Below, piece after piece: positions 27,912 to 36,780 of a DNA stretch of 64,000 nt. The position numbers were made by a program, and so were the translations under genes. This stretch comes from Candidatus Thiocaldithrix dubininis (lineage in GTDB: Bacteria; Pseudomonadota; Gammaproteobacteria; Thiotrichales; Thiotrichaceae). Each line of letters starts with the position of its first letter. Position 1 is the stretch's first letter. The notes beneath the pieces are model-generated. The model searched no databases and was not told where the DNA came from. It saw only the letters and a program-made list of their open reading frames with translations. The stretch spans positions 682,001-746,000 of the forward strand of contig CP124755.1 in the NCBI GenBank assembly GCA_029972135.1, given 5' to 3'.

Positions 27912-27925
27912 GATTGTCAACAATC
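27912..27925. promoter_or_regulatory. Operator-like site between the -10 and gntR start
   Basis: GATTGTCAACAATC: 14 bp, symmetrical except for the central CA, one base different from the core at 25905. It ends 13 nt before the gntR ATG, consistent with autoregulation. Confidence 0.55.
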
Positions 27926-27938
27926 CGAGAGCCATAAT

Positions 27939-28616
27939 ATGATGTCTGCACCACAAATTACTGAAGGTACGCTCGCGGATATTGCTTCTTCCAAATTAAC
28001 CCAAGCCATTGTGACGGGGGAACTCATTCAGGGGCAAAAATTGAATGAGACCGACTTGGCAGAACGATATGGTATTGGACGAGGCCCTTTACGCGAGGCA
28101 TTGCGTCAATTAGAAGGCATGCGTTTAGTAAAACGAGTGCCCCATGCTGGCGCAAGAGTTGTGATCTTGAATCGGGAGACGATGGCAGATTTATACGCAG
28201 TGCGCGAAGCACTCGAAGGTATGGCGTGCCGTATGGCTGCCATTCGCATGACTGATCAAGAAATTCTCAACCTACAACAATTACTCGAAACACACGCATT
28301 ACAGATCGACGCCACTGATGGGCAGGCTTATATGCAAAGTGAAGGGGACTTTGATTTCCACTATCAAATTGCATTAGGCAGCCGTAATCAGTTGTTGATT
28401 GATTTATTAGCAGGTGAATTATACCAGTTGTTACGTATGTGCCGTTATCGCACCAGTCGCTTGGCACAACGCACGCAACCCGCTTTGCAGCAACATCGGC
28501 ATATTGTTGATGCATTGATGGCGCGTGATGGAGAACTGGCCGAAATTCTCATGCGCCGCCATATTAGTGGTGCATGGCGAACTATCAGTGAAATGATTGA
28601 AGATGAGGATTTATGA
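27939..28616 (+). CDS. GntR-family (FadR/FCD type) regulator of the prp operon
   Basis: 225 residues. The N-terminal winged helix (about 15-75) reads [41 protein letters not shown]. The C-terminal FCD ligand domain has the metal/ligand residues in [30 protein letters not shown] and HRHIVDAL. Such regulators sense small carboxylates or acyl-CoAs. Its stop overlaps the prpB start (ATGA), so it is co-transcribed with the genes it probably controls; methylcitrate or propionyl-CoA-derived acids are likely effectors (inference). Either ATG (27939 or 27942) may be used. Confidence 0.88.
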   Translation: MMSAPQITEGTLADIASSKLTQAIVTGELIQGQKLNETDLAERYGIGRGPLREALRQLEGMRLVKRVPHAGARVVILNRETMADLYAVREALEGMACRMAAIRMTDQEILNLQQLLETHALQIDATDGQAYMQSEGDFDFHYQIALGSRNQLLIDLLAGELYQLLRMCRYRTSRLAQRTQPALQQHRHIVDALMARDGELAEILMRRHISGAWRTISEMIEDEDL

Positions 28617-29506
28617 GCACTAAAACATTGACAGCGGGTCAAAAATTGCGTCAAGCGGTTGCAGATAACCACCCTTTACAAGTGGTCGGTGCAGTCACTG
28701 CCAACAGCGCAATTTTGGCAGAAAAAGTAGGGCACAAAGCGATTTATTTGTCTGGCGGTGGTGTAGCAGCCTCATCTTTAGGCATTCCAGACCTAGGCAT
28801 TACTACGCTGCATGATGTCGTGGAAGACACCAAACGTATTACGGCGGTTTCTAACTTACCTTTGCTCGTTGATATCGACACAGGCTGGGGTGGTGCATTC
28901 AATATTGCCCGTGCTACGCGTGAAATTTGCCAAGCCGGTGCAGGTGGTTTCCATATTGAAGACCAAGTGATGCAAAAACGCTGTGGTCACCGCCCAAACA
29001 AAGCGATTGTTAGCCTTGAAGAAATGGTTGATCGTGTCAAAGCAGCAGTAGACGCCCGTACCGATGACAGCTTCGTTATTATGGCACGCACCGACGCATT
29101 AGCTGTTGAAGGCATGCAATCCGCTATCGACCGCGCAATGGCGTGTGTAGAAGCGGGGGCGGACATGATTTTCCCTGAAGCTATGAATAAATTAGAGCAA
29201 TACGCTGAATTTACTAAGGCAATCAAAGTTCCTGTATTAGCTAACATTACCGAATTCGGTGCAACCCCACTGTACACCACTGAAGAATTAGCGGGTGTTG
29301 GTGTGCAATTAGTGCTGTACCCATTGTCAGCTTTCCGCGCTATGTGTAAAGCGGCAGAAAATGTTTATACCCATATTTTAAAAGACGGCACGCAAAAGAA
29401 TGTGCTGGATACAATGCAAACCCGCATGGAGTTGTACGACACAATCGGCTATCACGCTTTTGAACAAAAGCTCGACGCTTTATTTGCTAAACAAGGCGCT
29501 GAATAA
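28613..29506 (+). CDS. prpB: 2-methylisocitrate lyase
   Basis: Cleaves 2-methylisocitrate to pyruvate and succinate, the last step of the methylcitrate cycle. 297 residues. Motifs are [22 protein letters not shown], the Mg-binding DIDTGWGG and the catalytic KRCGHR loop typical of PrpB. The start overlaps the gntR stop in ATGA; prpC follows 12 nt later. Confidence 0.96.
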   Translation: MSTKTLTAGQKLRQAVADNHPLQVVGAVTANSAILAEKVGHKAIYLSGGGVAASSLGIPDLGITTLHDVVEDTKRITAVSNLPLLVDIDTGWGGAFNIARATREICQAGAGGFHIEDQVMQKRCGHRPNKAIVSLEEMVDRVKAAVDARTDDSFVIMARTDALAVEGMQSAIDRAMACVEAGADMIFPEAMNKLEQYAEFTKAIKVPVLANITEFGATPLYTTEELAGVGVQLVLYPLSAFRAMCKAAENVYTHILKDGTQKNVLDTMQTRMELYDTIGYHAFEQKLDALFAKQGAE

Positions 29507-29518
29507 GGATTATCTCCC

Positions 29519-30667
29519 ATGTCTGAACAAGTACTTCCTAAAGCTAAAAAATCGGTTGCGCTATCTGGTACAGCCGCAGGTAACACTGCTATTTGTACCG
29601 TAGGGCGTACCGGTAATGACTTACACTATCGCGGTTATGACATTCTCGATTTCGCGGAAACGGCTGAATTTGAGGAAGTAGCGTATTTAATCGTGTATGG
29701 CAAACTGCCAACCAAAGCCGAATTAAAACGCTATAAAGCGAAATTGAAATCTATGCGTGGTTTGCCAACGCCAGTTAAAGAAGCGTTAGAAGCACTGCCA
29801 CCGTCTTCACATCCTATGGATGTCATGCGTACCGGCTGTTCTGTATTAGGTACTTGTTTACCTGAGAAAGAAGATCATCCTGTAGCAGAAGCCCGCGATA
29901 TTATTGATCGTTTAGTTGCAAGCTTCGGTTCTATGCTGCTGTATTGGTATCATTTCGCTGTCAATGGCAAACGCATTGATGTTGAAACGGATGATGATTC
30001 TGTTGGCGGTCACTTCTTGCATTTATTGCACGGTAAAAAACCCAGTGAGTCTTGGGTTCGTGCCATGAATACATCTTTGATTCTATACGCAGAGCATGAA
30101 TTTAATGCATCAACCTTTACTGCACGTGTAATTGCGGGTACGGGTTCAGATATGTATTCCTGTATTACAGGGGCTATTGGTGCATTACGGGGACCAAAAC
30201 ACGGGGGGGCGAACGAAGTTGCCTTCCGTATCCAAAGCCGTTACCACGATGCAGATCAAGCGGAAGCGGATATTCGTGAGCGAGTAGCACGTAAAGAAAT
30301 CGTAATTGGTTTCGGTCATCCGGTGTACACCATTGCTGATCCACGTAACGTGGTTATCAAACGGGTTGCCAAACAACTGTCTGAAGAAAACGGCGATACG
30401 GTCATGTATGACGTGGCAGATCGTTTAGAAAGCGTGATGTGGGAATTGAAAAAAATGTTCCCGAATCTCGATTGGTTCTCAGCAGTGTCTTACAACCAAA
30501 TGGGTGTACCGACTGATATGTTCACTCCACTATTCGTGATTGCTCGTACCACAGGTTGGGGTGCTCACGTTATTGAACAACGTCAAGACGGTAAAATTAT
30601 TCGTCCTAGCGCTAATTATGTCGGCCCAGAAAATCTGAAATGGGTGCCGATTGACGAGCGTAAGTAA
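29519..30667 (+). CDS. prpC: 2-methylcitrate synthase
   Basis: Condenses propionyl-CoA with oxaloacetate. 382 residues, in the small citrate-synthase class. Catalytic features are [20 protein letters not shown], the [13 protein letters not shown] loop and [13 protein letters not shown], ending [18 protein letters not shown]. Neighbouring prpB and acnD identify it as PrpC rather than citrate synthase. A terminator-like hairpin lies directly after it. Confidence 0.95.
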   Translation: MSEQVLPKAKKSVALSGTAAGNTAICTVGRTGNDLHYRGYDILDFAETAEFEEVAYLIVYGKLPTKAELKRYKAKLKSMRGLPTPVKEALEALPPSSHPMDVMRTGCSVLGTCLPEKEDHPVAEARDIIDRLVASFGSMLLYWYHFAVNGKRIDVETDDDSVGGHFLHLLHGKKPSESWVRAMNTSLILYAEHEFNASTFTARVIAGTGSDMYSCITGAIGALRGPKHGGANEVAFRIQSRYHDADQAEADIRERVARKEIVIGFGHPVYTIADPRNVVIKRVAKQLSEENGDTVMYDVADRLESVMWELKKMFPNLDWFSAVSYNQMGVPTDMFTPLFVIARTTGWGAHVIEQRQDGKIIRPSANYVGPENLKWVPIDERK

Positions 30668-30679
30668 TACTACGCAGCC

Positions 30680-30710
30680 AACGGCTTAAGTTCTTACTTA
30701 GGCCGTTTTT
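30680..30710 (+). terminator. Terminator-like hairpin inside the prp operon
   Basis: 11-bp stem with one G-T pair (30680-30690 with 30697-30707), 6-nt loop, and a run of five T. It lies between prpC and acnD and would reduce expression of the distal genes. Confidence 0.75.
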
Positions 30711-30762
30711 GTATTACTTCGCCTTACGCTACCTGACCACTTAAGGATTAAGCTGACTCTTT

Positions 30763-33372
30763 ATGAATACCGAATACCGTAAATCGCTAGCTGGCACTAA
30801 TTTAGACTATTTTGATACCCGTGCGGCTGTTGAAGCTATCCAACCGGGTGCTTATGACACACTCCCTTATACTTCTCGCGTTTTAGCTGAACAATTAGTG
30901 CGTCGTTGTGAACCCGAAGCACTGACTGAATCTTTAAAACAGTTAATCGAACGTCGCCAAGATTTAGACTTTCCTTGGTATCCCGCTCGCGTCGTATGCC
31001 ATGACATTTTAGGACAAACCGCCTTAGTTGATTTGGCAGGTTTGCGCGATGCGATTGCCGATCAAGGCGGCGATCCTTCATTAGTTAATCCCGTTGTACC
31101 GACCCAATTAATCGTTGACCATTCGTTAGCTGTTGAGTGTGGTGGTTTTGACCCAGACGCTTTTGCCAAAAACCGTGCGATTGAAGACCGTCGTAATGAA
31201 GACCGTTTCCACTTTATCGACTGGACAAAAACCGCGTTTAAAAACGTGGATGTGATTCCAGCAGGTAACGGTATCATGCACCAAATCAACTTGGAGAAAA
31301 TGTCTCCGGTGATTCAAGCGCGTGATGGGGTTGCTTTCCCTGATACCTGCGTAGGTACAGATTCACACACGCCACACGTTGACGCATTAGGCGTTATTGC
31401 GATTGGTGTAGGTGGTTTAGAAGCCGAAACCGTCATGCTGGGTCACCCTTCCATGATGCGTCTACCTGACATCGTGGGTGTTAAATTAACAGGTAAACGT
31501 CAGCCCAATATTACGGCAACTGACATCGTATTAGCTTTGACTGAGTTCTTACGTAAAGAGCGTGTGGTCGGTGCTTATGTCGAATTCTTTGGTGACGGTG
31601 CAGATAGCCTCTCTATCGGCGACCGCGCAACCATTTCCAATATGTGCCCCGAATACGGCGCAACCGCAGCCATGTTCTACATCGACCAACAAACCATTGA
31701 CTACTTGAAACTAACAGGTCGTGAACCCGAGCAAGTTGCATTAGTTGAGAACTATGCAAAAACCACTGGTTTGTGGTCAGATGCACTGAAAACTGCACAA
31801 TATCCACGAGTACTTGAGTTTGATCTCTCAACCGTCGTGCGTAATATGGCAGGCCCCTCTAACCCGCATAAACGCTTACCGACTTCAGCTTTACAAGAGC
31901 GCGGTATTGCGGATGAAGCCAAACTTGCGGCTGCCAATGCTGAGGAAGCACAGGGTTTATTACCAGATGGTGCAGTGATTATTGCCGCCATTACCTCTTG
32001 TACGAATACCTCCAATCCACGCAATGTGGTAGCAGCAGCCTTATTAGCTAAAAAAGCTAATGAGTTAGGTCTAGTGCGTAAGCCTTGGGTGAAATCGTCG
32101 TTTGCTCCTGGTTCTAAAGTGGCTGAGCTGTATTTGAAAGAAGCTGGACTTTTGCCTGAACTGGAAAAGCTTGGCTTTGGCATTGTGGCGTTCGCTTGCA
32201 CGACCTGTAATGGTATGTCGGGCGCATTAGACCCGAAAATCCAGCAAGAAATCATTGACCGCGACTTATACGCTACTGCGGTGTTGTCAGGTAATCGTAA
32301 CTTTGACGGTCGTATTCACCCGTATGCGAAACAAGCGTTCTTAGCCTCACCGCCTTTGGTTGTCGCTTATGCCATTGCTGGTACGATGCGTTTTGATATT
32401 GAAAATGATGTGTTAGGTACTGATGCCCAAGGCAATCCCATTAAGCTGAAAGACATTTGGCCTTCAGATGAAGAGATTGATGCAATTGTGGCTGAGAGTG
32501 TAAAACCTGAGCAATTCAAACAAATCTACATTCCGATGTTTGATTTAGGCAAAGTCGAAGAAGCGGCAAGCCCGTTATACGACTGGCGTCCCATGTCGAC
32601 TTATATTCGCCGTCCGCCGTATTGGGAAGGTGCATTAGCGGGTGAACGCACTTTAAAAAGAATGCGCCCCCTCGCTGTGTTGCCTGACAATATCACTACT
32701 GACCATTTATCACCCTCAAATGCCATTCTGCCAAACAGTGCAGCGGGTGAGTACTTGGCAAAAATGGGCTTGCCCGAAGAAGACTTTAACTCTTATGCCA
32801 CCCATCGCGGTGACCACTTAACCGCACAACGCGCCACCTTTGCTAATCCGCAATTAGTCAATGAAATGGCTGTTGTAGACGGTCAAGTAAAAAAAGGCTC
32901 ATTGGCGCGAGTTGAACCCGATGGTCAAGTGATGCGGATGTGGGAAGCAATTGAAACTTACATGAACCGCAAACAACCGCTGATCATTATCGCGGGGGCT
33001 GATTACGGTCAAGGCTCCAGCCGTGACTGGGCAGCAAAAGGGGTACGGTTAGCAGGCGTTGAAGCGATTGTGGCAGAGGGCTTCGAGCGTATTCACCGTA
33101 CCAACCTAGTGGGTATGGGCGTATTACCGCTGGAATTCAAAGCAGGCGAAACCCGTAAAACTTACAACATTGATGGGACTGAAACTTTTGATGTTGAAGG
33201 CGAAATCGCACCCCGTACGGATTTAACCGTGGTGATGCATCGTAAAAACGGCGAAACCGTACGTATTCCAGTTAAATGCCGTCTAGATACAGCGGCAGAA
33301 GTGCGGGTATATAAAGCGGGTGGTGTACTCCAACGCTTTGCCCAAGACTTCTTGGAATCAAATAAAGCGTAA
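30763..33372 (+). CDS. acnD: Fe/S-dependent 2-methylcitrate dehydratase AcnD
   Basis: Aconitase-like enzyme that dehydrates 2-methylcitrate and, with PrpF, replaces PrpD. 869 residues. The 4Fe-4S cluster cysteines are in AAITSCTNTSNP and FACTTCNGMSG. Substrate loops are VGTDSHTPHVDALGV and ADYGQGSSRDWAAKG. Neighbouring prpF and prpB/C separate it from general aconitase AcnA. Preceded by AAGGATTAAG 13 nt or so before the ATG, somewhat far. Confidence 0.94.
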   Translation: MNTEYRKSLAGTNLDYFDTRAAVEAIQPGAYDTLPYTSRVLAEQLVRRCEPEALTESLKQLIERRQDLDFPWYPARVVCHDILGQTALVDLAGLRDAIADQGGDPSLVNPVVPTQLIVDHSLAVECGGFDPDAFAKNRAIEDRRNEDRFHFIDWTKTAFKNVDVIPAGNGIMHQINLEKMSPVIQARDGVAFPDTCVGTDSHTPHVDALGVIAIGVGGLEAETVMLGHPSMMRLPDIVGVKLTGKRQPNITATDIVLALTEFLRKERVVGAYVEFFGDGADSLSIGDRATISNMCPEYGATAAMFYIDQQTIDYLKLTGREPEQVALVENYAKTTGLWSDALKTAQYPRVLEFDLSTVVRNMAGPSNPHKRLPTSALQERGIADEAKLAAANAEEAQGLLPDGAVIIAAITSCTNTSNPRNVVAAALLAKKANELGLVRKPWVKSSFAPGSKVAELYLKEAGLLPELEKLGFGIVAFACTTCNGMSGALDPKIQQEIIDRDLYATAVLSGNRNFDGRIHPYAKQAFLASPPLVVAYAIAGTMRFDIENDVLGTDAQGNPIKLKDIWPSDEEIDAIVAESVKPEQFKQIYIPMFDLGKVEEAASPLYDWRPMSTYIRRPPYWEGALAGERTLKRMRPLAVLPDNITTDHLSPSNAILPNSAAGEYLAKMGLPEEDFNSYATHRGDHLTAQRATFANPQLVNEMAVVDGQVKKGSLARVEPDGQVMRMWEAIETYMNRKQPLIIIAGADYGQGSSRDWAAKGVRLAGVEAIVAEGFERIHRTNLVGMGVLPLEFKAGETRKTYNIDGTETFDVEGEIAPRTDLTVVMHRKNGETVRIPVKCRLDTAAEVRVYKAGGVLQRFAQDFLESNKA

Positions 33373-33379
33373 TGTAAAT

Positions 33380-33458
33380 GTAGGGGCAAACCTACGTGTT
33401 TGCCCATAAATACAATCGGCACTATTTCACAAGGGCAGACACATAGGTCTGCCCCTAC
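33380..33458. repeat. REP-like inverted pair of hairpin units between acnD and prpF
   Basis: Two 26-nt units in inverted orientation (33380-33405 and 33433-33458) with 23 of 26 identical bases. Each unit is itself a hairpin with an 8-bp stem (GGGCAAAC/GTTTGCCC and GGGCAGAC/GTCTGCCC) and the two can pair with each other. Two of the three differences are a compensating pair that keeps the stem. Resembles bacterial REP/BIME elements. Confidence 0.8.
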
Positions 33459-33483
33459 GTAACTAATATCGTTCGAGGTTATC

Positions 33484-34671
33484 ATGTCTAATGTTCCTCA
33501 AATAAAAGTCCCCGCTACCTATATGCGCGGCGGCACTAGTAAAGGCGTATTCTTCCGCCTTGAAGACTTACCCGAAGTCGCTCAAGTACCGGGCAAAGCG
33601 CGTGACAAGCTATTTCAACGTGTGATTGGTAGTCCAGACCCGTATGGTGCACATATTGATGGCATGGGTGGCGCGACTTCAAGTACCAGTAAATGCGTAA
33701 TTTTGTCTAAAAGTAGCAAACTGGATCACGATGTCGACTATCTGTATGGGCAGATCTCGATTGATAAAGATTTCGTGGATTGGAGCGGTAACTGCGGTAA
33801 TTTATCGACAGGTGCTGGCGCATTTGCGATTCATGCAGGCTATGTTGATAAATCACGCATTCCCGACAATGGCGTTTGTACCGTACGCATTTGGCAAGCG
33901 AATATTAGCAAAACCATTATTGCCCATGTTCCGATTACCAATGGACAGGTACAAGAAACGGGTGATTTTGAACTTGACGGCGTAACCTTTCCAGCAGCCG
34001 AAATTGTTTTGGAGTTTCTTGATCCTTCGGATGAAGGTGAAGACGGCGGCAGTTTGTTCCCCACTGGCAATTTAGTTGACCAATTGGAAGTACCTGATGT
34101 CGGTACGTTCCCAGCGACGATGATTACTGCGGGTATTCCTACGGTATTTGTGAATGCAGAAGATATTGGCTACACCGGCACGGAATTACGCGAAGCGATT
34201 AATACCGACGCGAAAGCCTTAGCTCGTTTGGAGAAAATCCGCGTGGCGGGGGCGCTGCGGATGGGTTTGATCAAAACCCCAGAAGAAGCCGCTACCCGTC
34301 AGCATACGCCAAAAGTGGCGTTCGTTTCTAAACCCAAAGACTATAAATCCGCAAGCGGCAAACAAATTAATGCGTCTGACGTGGATTTACTAGTGCGTGC
34401 GTTATCAATGGGCAAATTGCACCATGCCATGATGGGTACAGCCGCCGTAGCCATTGGTACAGCGGCAGCTATACCGGGTACTTTAGTGAATTTAGCGGCA
34501 GGTGATGGCGAGCGTACAGCAGTAACCTTTGGACACCCCTCAGGAACTTTGCGCGTGGGTGCAGAAGCTAAACTTGAAAATGGTGAGTGGAAAGTTACCA
34601 AAGCTATTATGAGTCGTAGCGCGCGTATTCTGATGGAAGGTTGGGTGCGTGTACCCGCTGATAGTTTTTAA
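33484..34671 (+). CDS. prpF: AcnD-accessory isomerase PrpF
   Basis: 395-residue protein of the diaminopimelate-epimerase fold that isomerises the AcnD product so it can be converted to 2-methylisocitrate. Family motifs are ATYMRGGTSKGVFFR, the segment DGMGGATSSTSKCVILS and DWSGNCGNLSTGAGAFAI. It immediately precedes prpE and follows acnD across the REP-like repeat. GAGG lies 5 nt before the ATG. Confidence 0.95.
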   Translation: MSNVPQIKVPATYMRGGTSKGVFFRLEDLPEVAQVPGKARDKLFQRVIGSPDPYGAHIDGMGGATSSTSKCVILSKSSKLDHDVDYLYGQISIDKDFVDWSGNCGNLSTGAGAFAIHAGYVDKSRIPDNGVCTVRIWQANISKTIIAHVPITNGQVQETGDFELDGVTFPAAEIVLEFLDPSDEGEDGGSLFPTGNLVDQLEVPDVGTFPATMITAGIPTVFVNAEDIGYTGTELREAINTDAKALARLEKIRVAGALRMGLIKTPEEAATRQHTPKVAFVSKPKDYKSASGKQINASDVDLLVRALSMGKLHHAMMGTAAVAIGTAAAIPGTLVNLAAGDGERTAVTFGHPSGTLRVGAEAKLENGEWKVTKAIMSRSARILMEGWVRVPADSF

Positions 34672-34697
34672 TTGAGTTCGAGTAAGGAGGAGAGGAT

Positions 34698-36587
34698 ATG
34701 AGTTATCGTGCTGAATATGACCGCTCAATGAATGACCCTGAAGGCTTTTGGAGAGAGAAGGCTCAGGCGTTAAAATGGTTCAAATTTCCCGAGAAAATTT
34801 TATCCCAAGATGCAGAAGGTCTTTATCACTGGTTTGCCGACGGTGAAATGAACACTGCTTATATGGCGCTGGATTATCACATTGAAAATGGTCGTGGCGA
34901 CCAAGTAGCGATGATCTACGATTCGCCAGTCACTGATACTAAGCAAACATTTACCTATAGCGAGTTACGTGACACTGTCGCGAAAACCGCTGGGATGCTA
35001 AAAGACTTAGGCGTTGAAAAAGGTGATCGCGTCATTATTTATATGCCGATGATCCCTGAAGCTGTGATTTCTATGCTGGCAGTAGCGCGGTTAGGCGCGA
35101 TTCACTCGGTAGTATTTGGTGGCTTTGCGCCGCCAGAATTAGCCGTGCGGATTGATGATTCTACGCCAAAAGCGATGATTTCCGCGTCTTGTGGTATCGA
35201 AATTAAGCGTGTCATTGAATACAAACCTTTGTTGGATAAGGCGATTGAATTAGCCAATCATAAACCACAAAGCTGTATTATTTTTCAACGCCCACAAGCG
35301 ACTGCCAAACTAATTGAAGGTCGGGACTACGACTGGAATGAATTAATGGCAAAAGCGCAACCTGCTGATTGCGTTCCAGTGAAGGGTATTGATCCGCTGT
35401 ATATTCTGTATACCTCGGGTACAACAGGCAAACCGAAAGGTGTGGTACGTGAGAATGGCGGTCATGCAGTTGCGCTGAATTACAGTATGGATGCCATCTA
35501 CAATATGCAACCCGGCGATGTATTCTGGGCAGCTTCTGACGTAGGTTGGGTCGTGGGTCACTCTTACATTGTGTATGCGCCACTGCTACACGGTTGCACC
35601 ACAATTGTGTATGAAGGTAAACCTGTTATGACCCCGGATGCGGGTGCATTCTGGCGTATTGCAGAAGAATACGGCGTAAAAGGCTTATTCTCTGCACCAA
35701 CAGCATTCCGCGCCATTAAGAAAGACGACCCCAATGGCGAGCTGATTAAAAACTATGATATTAGCAAGCTGCAATACATCTTCTCTGCCGGTGAACGTTT
35801 AGATCCACCTACCCAAGAATGGATGATGGAAAAAACGGGTAAACCTGTGATTGACCACTGGTGGCAAACTGAAACATGTTGGGGCATTACGGCTAACCTG
35901 CAAGGGGTTGAACCCATGCCGATTAAACTAGGTTCGTCCACTATGCCAACCCCCGGCTTTAATGTGCAAATTTTGGACGAAAATGGCATTAACTTACCCA
36001 ATGGTGAGCAAGGCTATATTGCAATCAAGCTGCCATTACCACCGAGCTGTTTAGCGGCTGTCTGGGGTGCACCGGGTAAGTTTAAAGAAAGCTATCTCAG
36101 CACCGTGGAAGGCTATTATGCCTCCGGCGACGGCGGCTATATTGACCAAGACGGTTATGTATTCGTGATGGGTCGTGTTGACGATGTTATGAACGTCGCA
36201 GGTCATCGCTTATCAACGGGTGAAATGGAAGAAGTCGTGGGTAGCCATCCAGCAGTTGCAGAATGTGCGGTGATTGCGAAAGACGATGATCTAAAAGGTC
36301 AAATTCCGATTGGCTTAGTTGTGCTAAAAACCGGTGTTGAAATTGACGAAGACATTTTAGGTAAAGAATTAACCCAAATGATTCGTAGCTCCATCGGTGC
36401 GATTGCCTGTTATAAAGACACCTACATTGTCAAGCGTTTACCGAAAACGCGTTCGGGTAAAACCCTGCGTAAAAGTATGCGTCAAATGATTAACGGTCAG
36501 GAATACGCCGTACCGTCTACGATTGACGACGTTACGATTATGCCGGAAATCCAAGACTTACTGCGTAGCAAGGGTGTTATCGCCTAA
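34698..36587 (+). CDS. prpE: Propionyl-CoA synthetase
   Basis: Activates propionate to propionyl-CoA through propionyl-AMP. 629 residues, standard for PrpE. Motifs are LYTSGTTGKPKGVVRENGG, the WWQTETCWGIT segment and YASGDGGYIDQDGYVFVMGR. The catalytic, acetylatable lysine is in PKTRSGKTLRKSMR. A very strong ribosome binding site (AAGGAGGAGAGG) precedes the ATG. Last gene of the cluster, closed by a strong terminator. Confidence 0.96.
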   Translation: MSYRAEYDRSMNDPEGFWREKAQALKWFKFPEKILSQDAEGLYHWFADGEMNTAYMALDYHIENGRGDQVAMIYDSPVTDTKQTFTYSELRDTVAKTAGMLKDLGVEKGDRVIIYMPMIPEAVISMLAVARLGAIHSVVFGGFAPPELAVRIDDSTPKAMISASCGIEIKRVIEYKPLLDKAIELANHKPQSCIIFQRPQATAKLIEGRDYDWNELMAKAQPADCVPVKGIDPLYILYTSGTTGKPKGVVRENGGHAVALNYSMDAIYNMQPGDVFWAASDVGWVVGHSYIVYAPLLHGCTTIVYEGKPVMTPDAGAFWRIAEEYGVKGLFSAPTAFRAIKKDDPNGELIKNYDISKLQYIFSAGERLDPPTQEWMMEKTGKPVIDHWWQTETCWGITANLQGVEPMPIKLGSSTMPTPGFNVQILDENGINLPNGEQGYIAIKLPLPPSCLAAVWGAPGKFKESYLSTVEGYYASGDGGYIDQDGYVFVMGRVDDVMNVAGHRLSTGEMEEVVGSHPAVAECAVIAKDDDLKGQIPIGLVVLKTGVEIDEDILGKELTQMIRSSIGAIACYKDTYIVKRLPKTRSGKTLRKSMRQMINGQEYAVPSTIDDVTIMPEIQDLLRSKGVIA

Positions 36588-36597
36588 GTTATTAAGC

Positions 36598-36626
36598 AAA
36601 TAAGGGATGCGCGTCATCCCTTATTT
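36598..36626 (+). terminator. prp operon terminator
   Basis: Perfect 12-bp stem (36598-36609 with 36615-36626), 5-nt loop, T-rich right edge, 10 nt past the prpE stop. Confidence 0.85.
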
Positions 36627-36780
36627 TAAATTGTTGTTAGCTCACCTGCCTTGCATTATTTTTCCAATAAGCAATTACATTCAGTTACTCTTCATCTGCT
36701 AAATTTGCGGTAATCTTATAAATTTTTCACACTTAGACAAAACCCCAGTTCCCAATAACACAATAATTAGGGATTTTGTT

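Noticed and set aside
31752..32255. 167-residue minus-strand frame inside acnD
   Set aside because: Antisense to the conserved aconitase core including cluster cysteines; no supporting signals.
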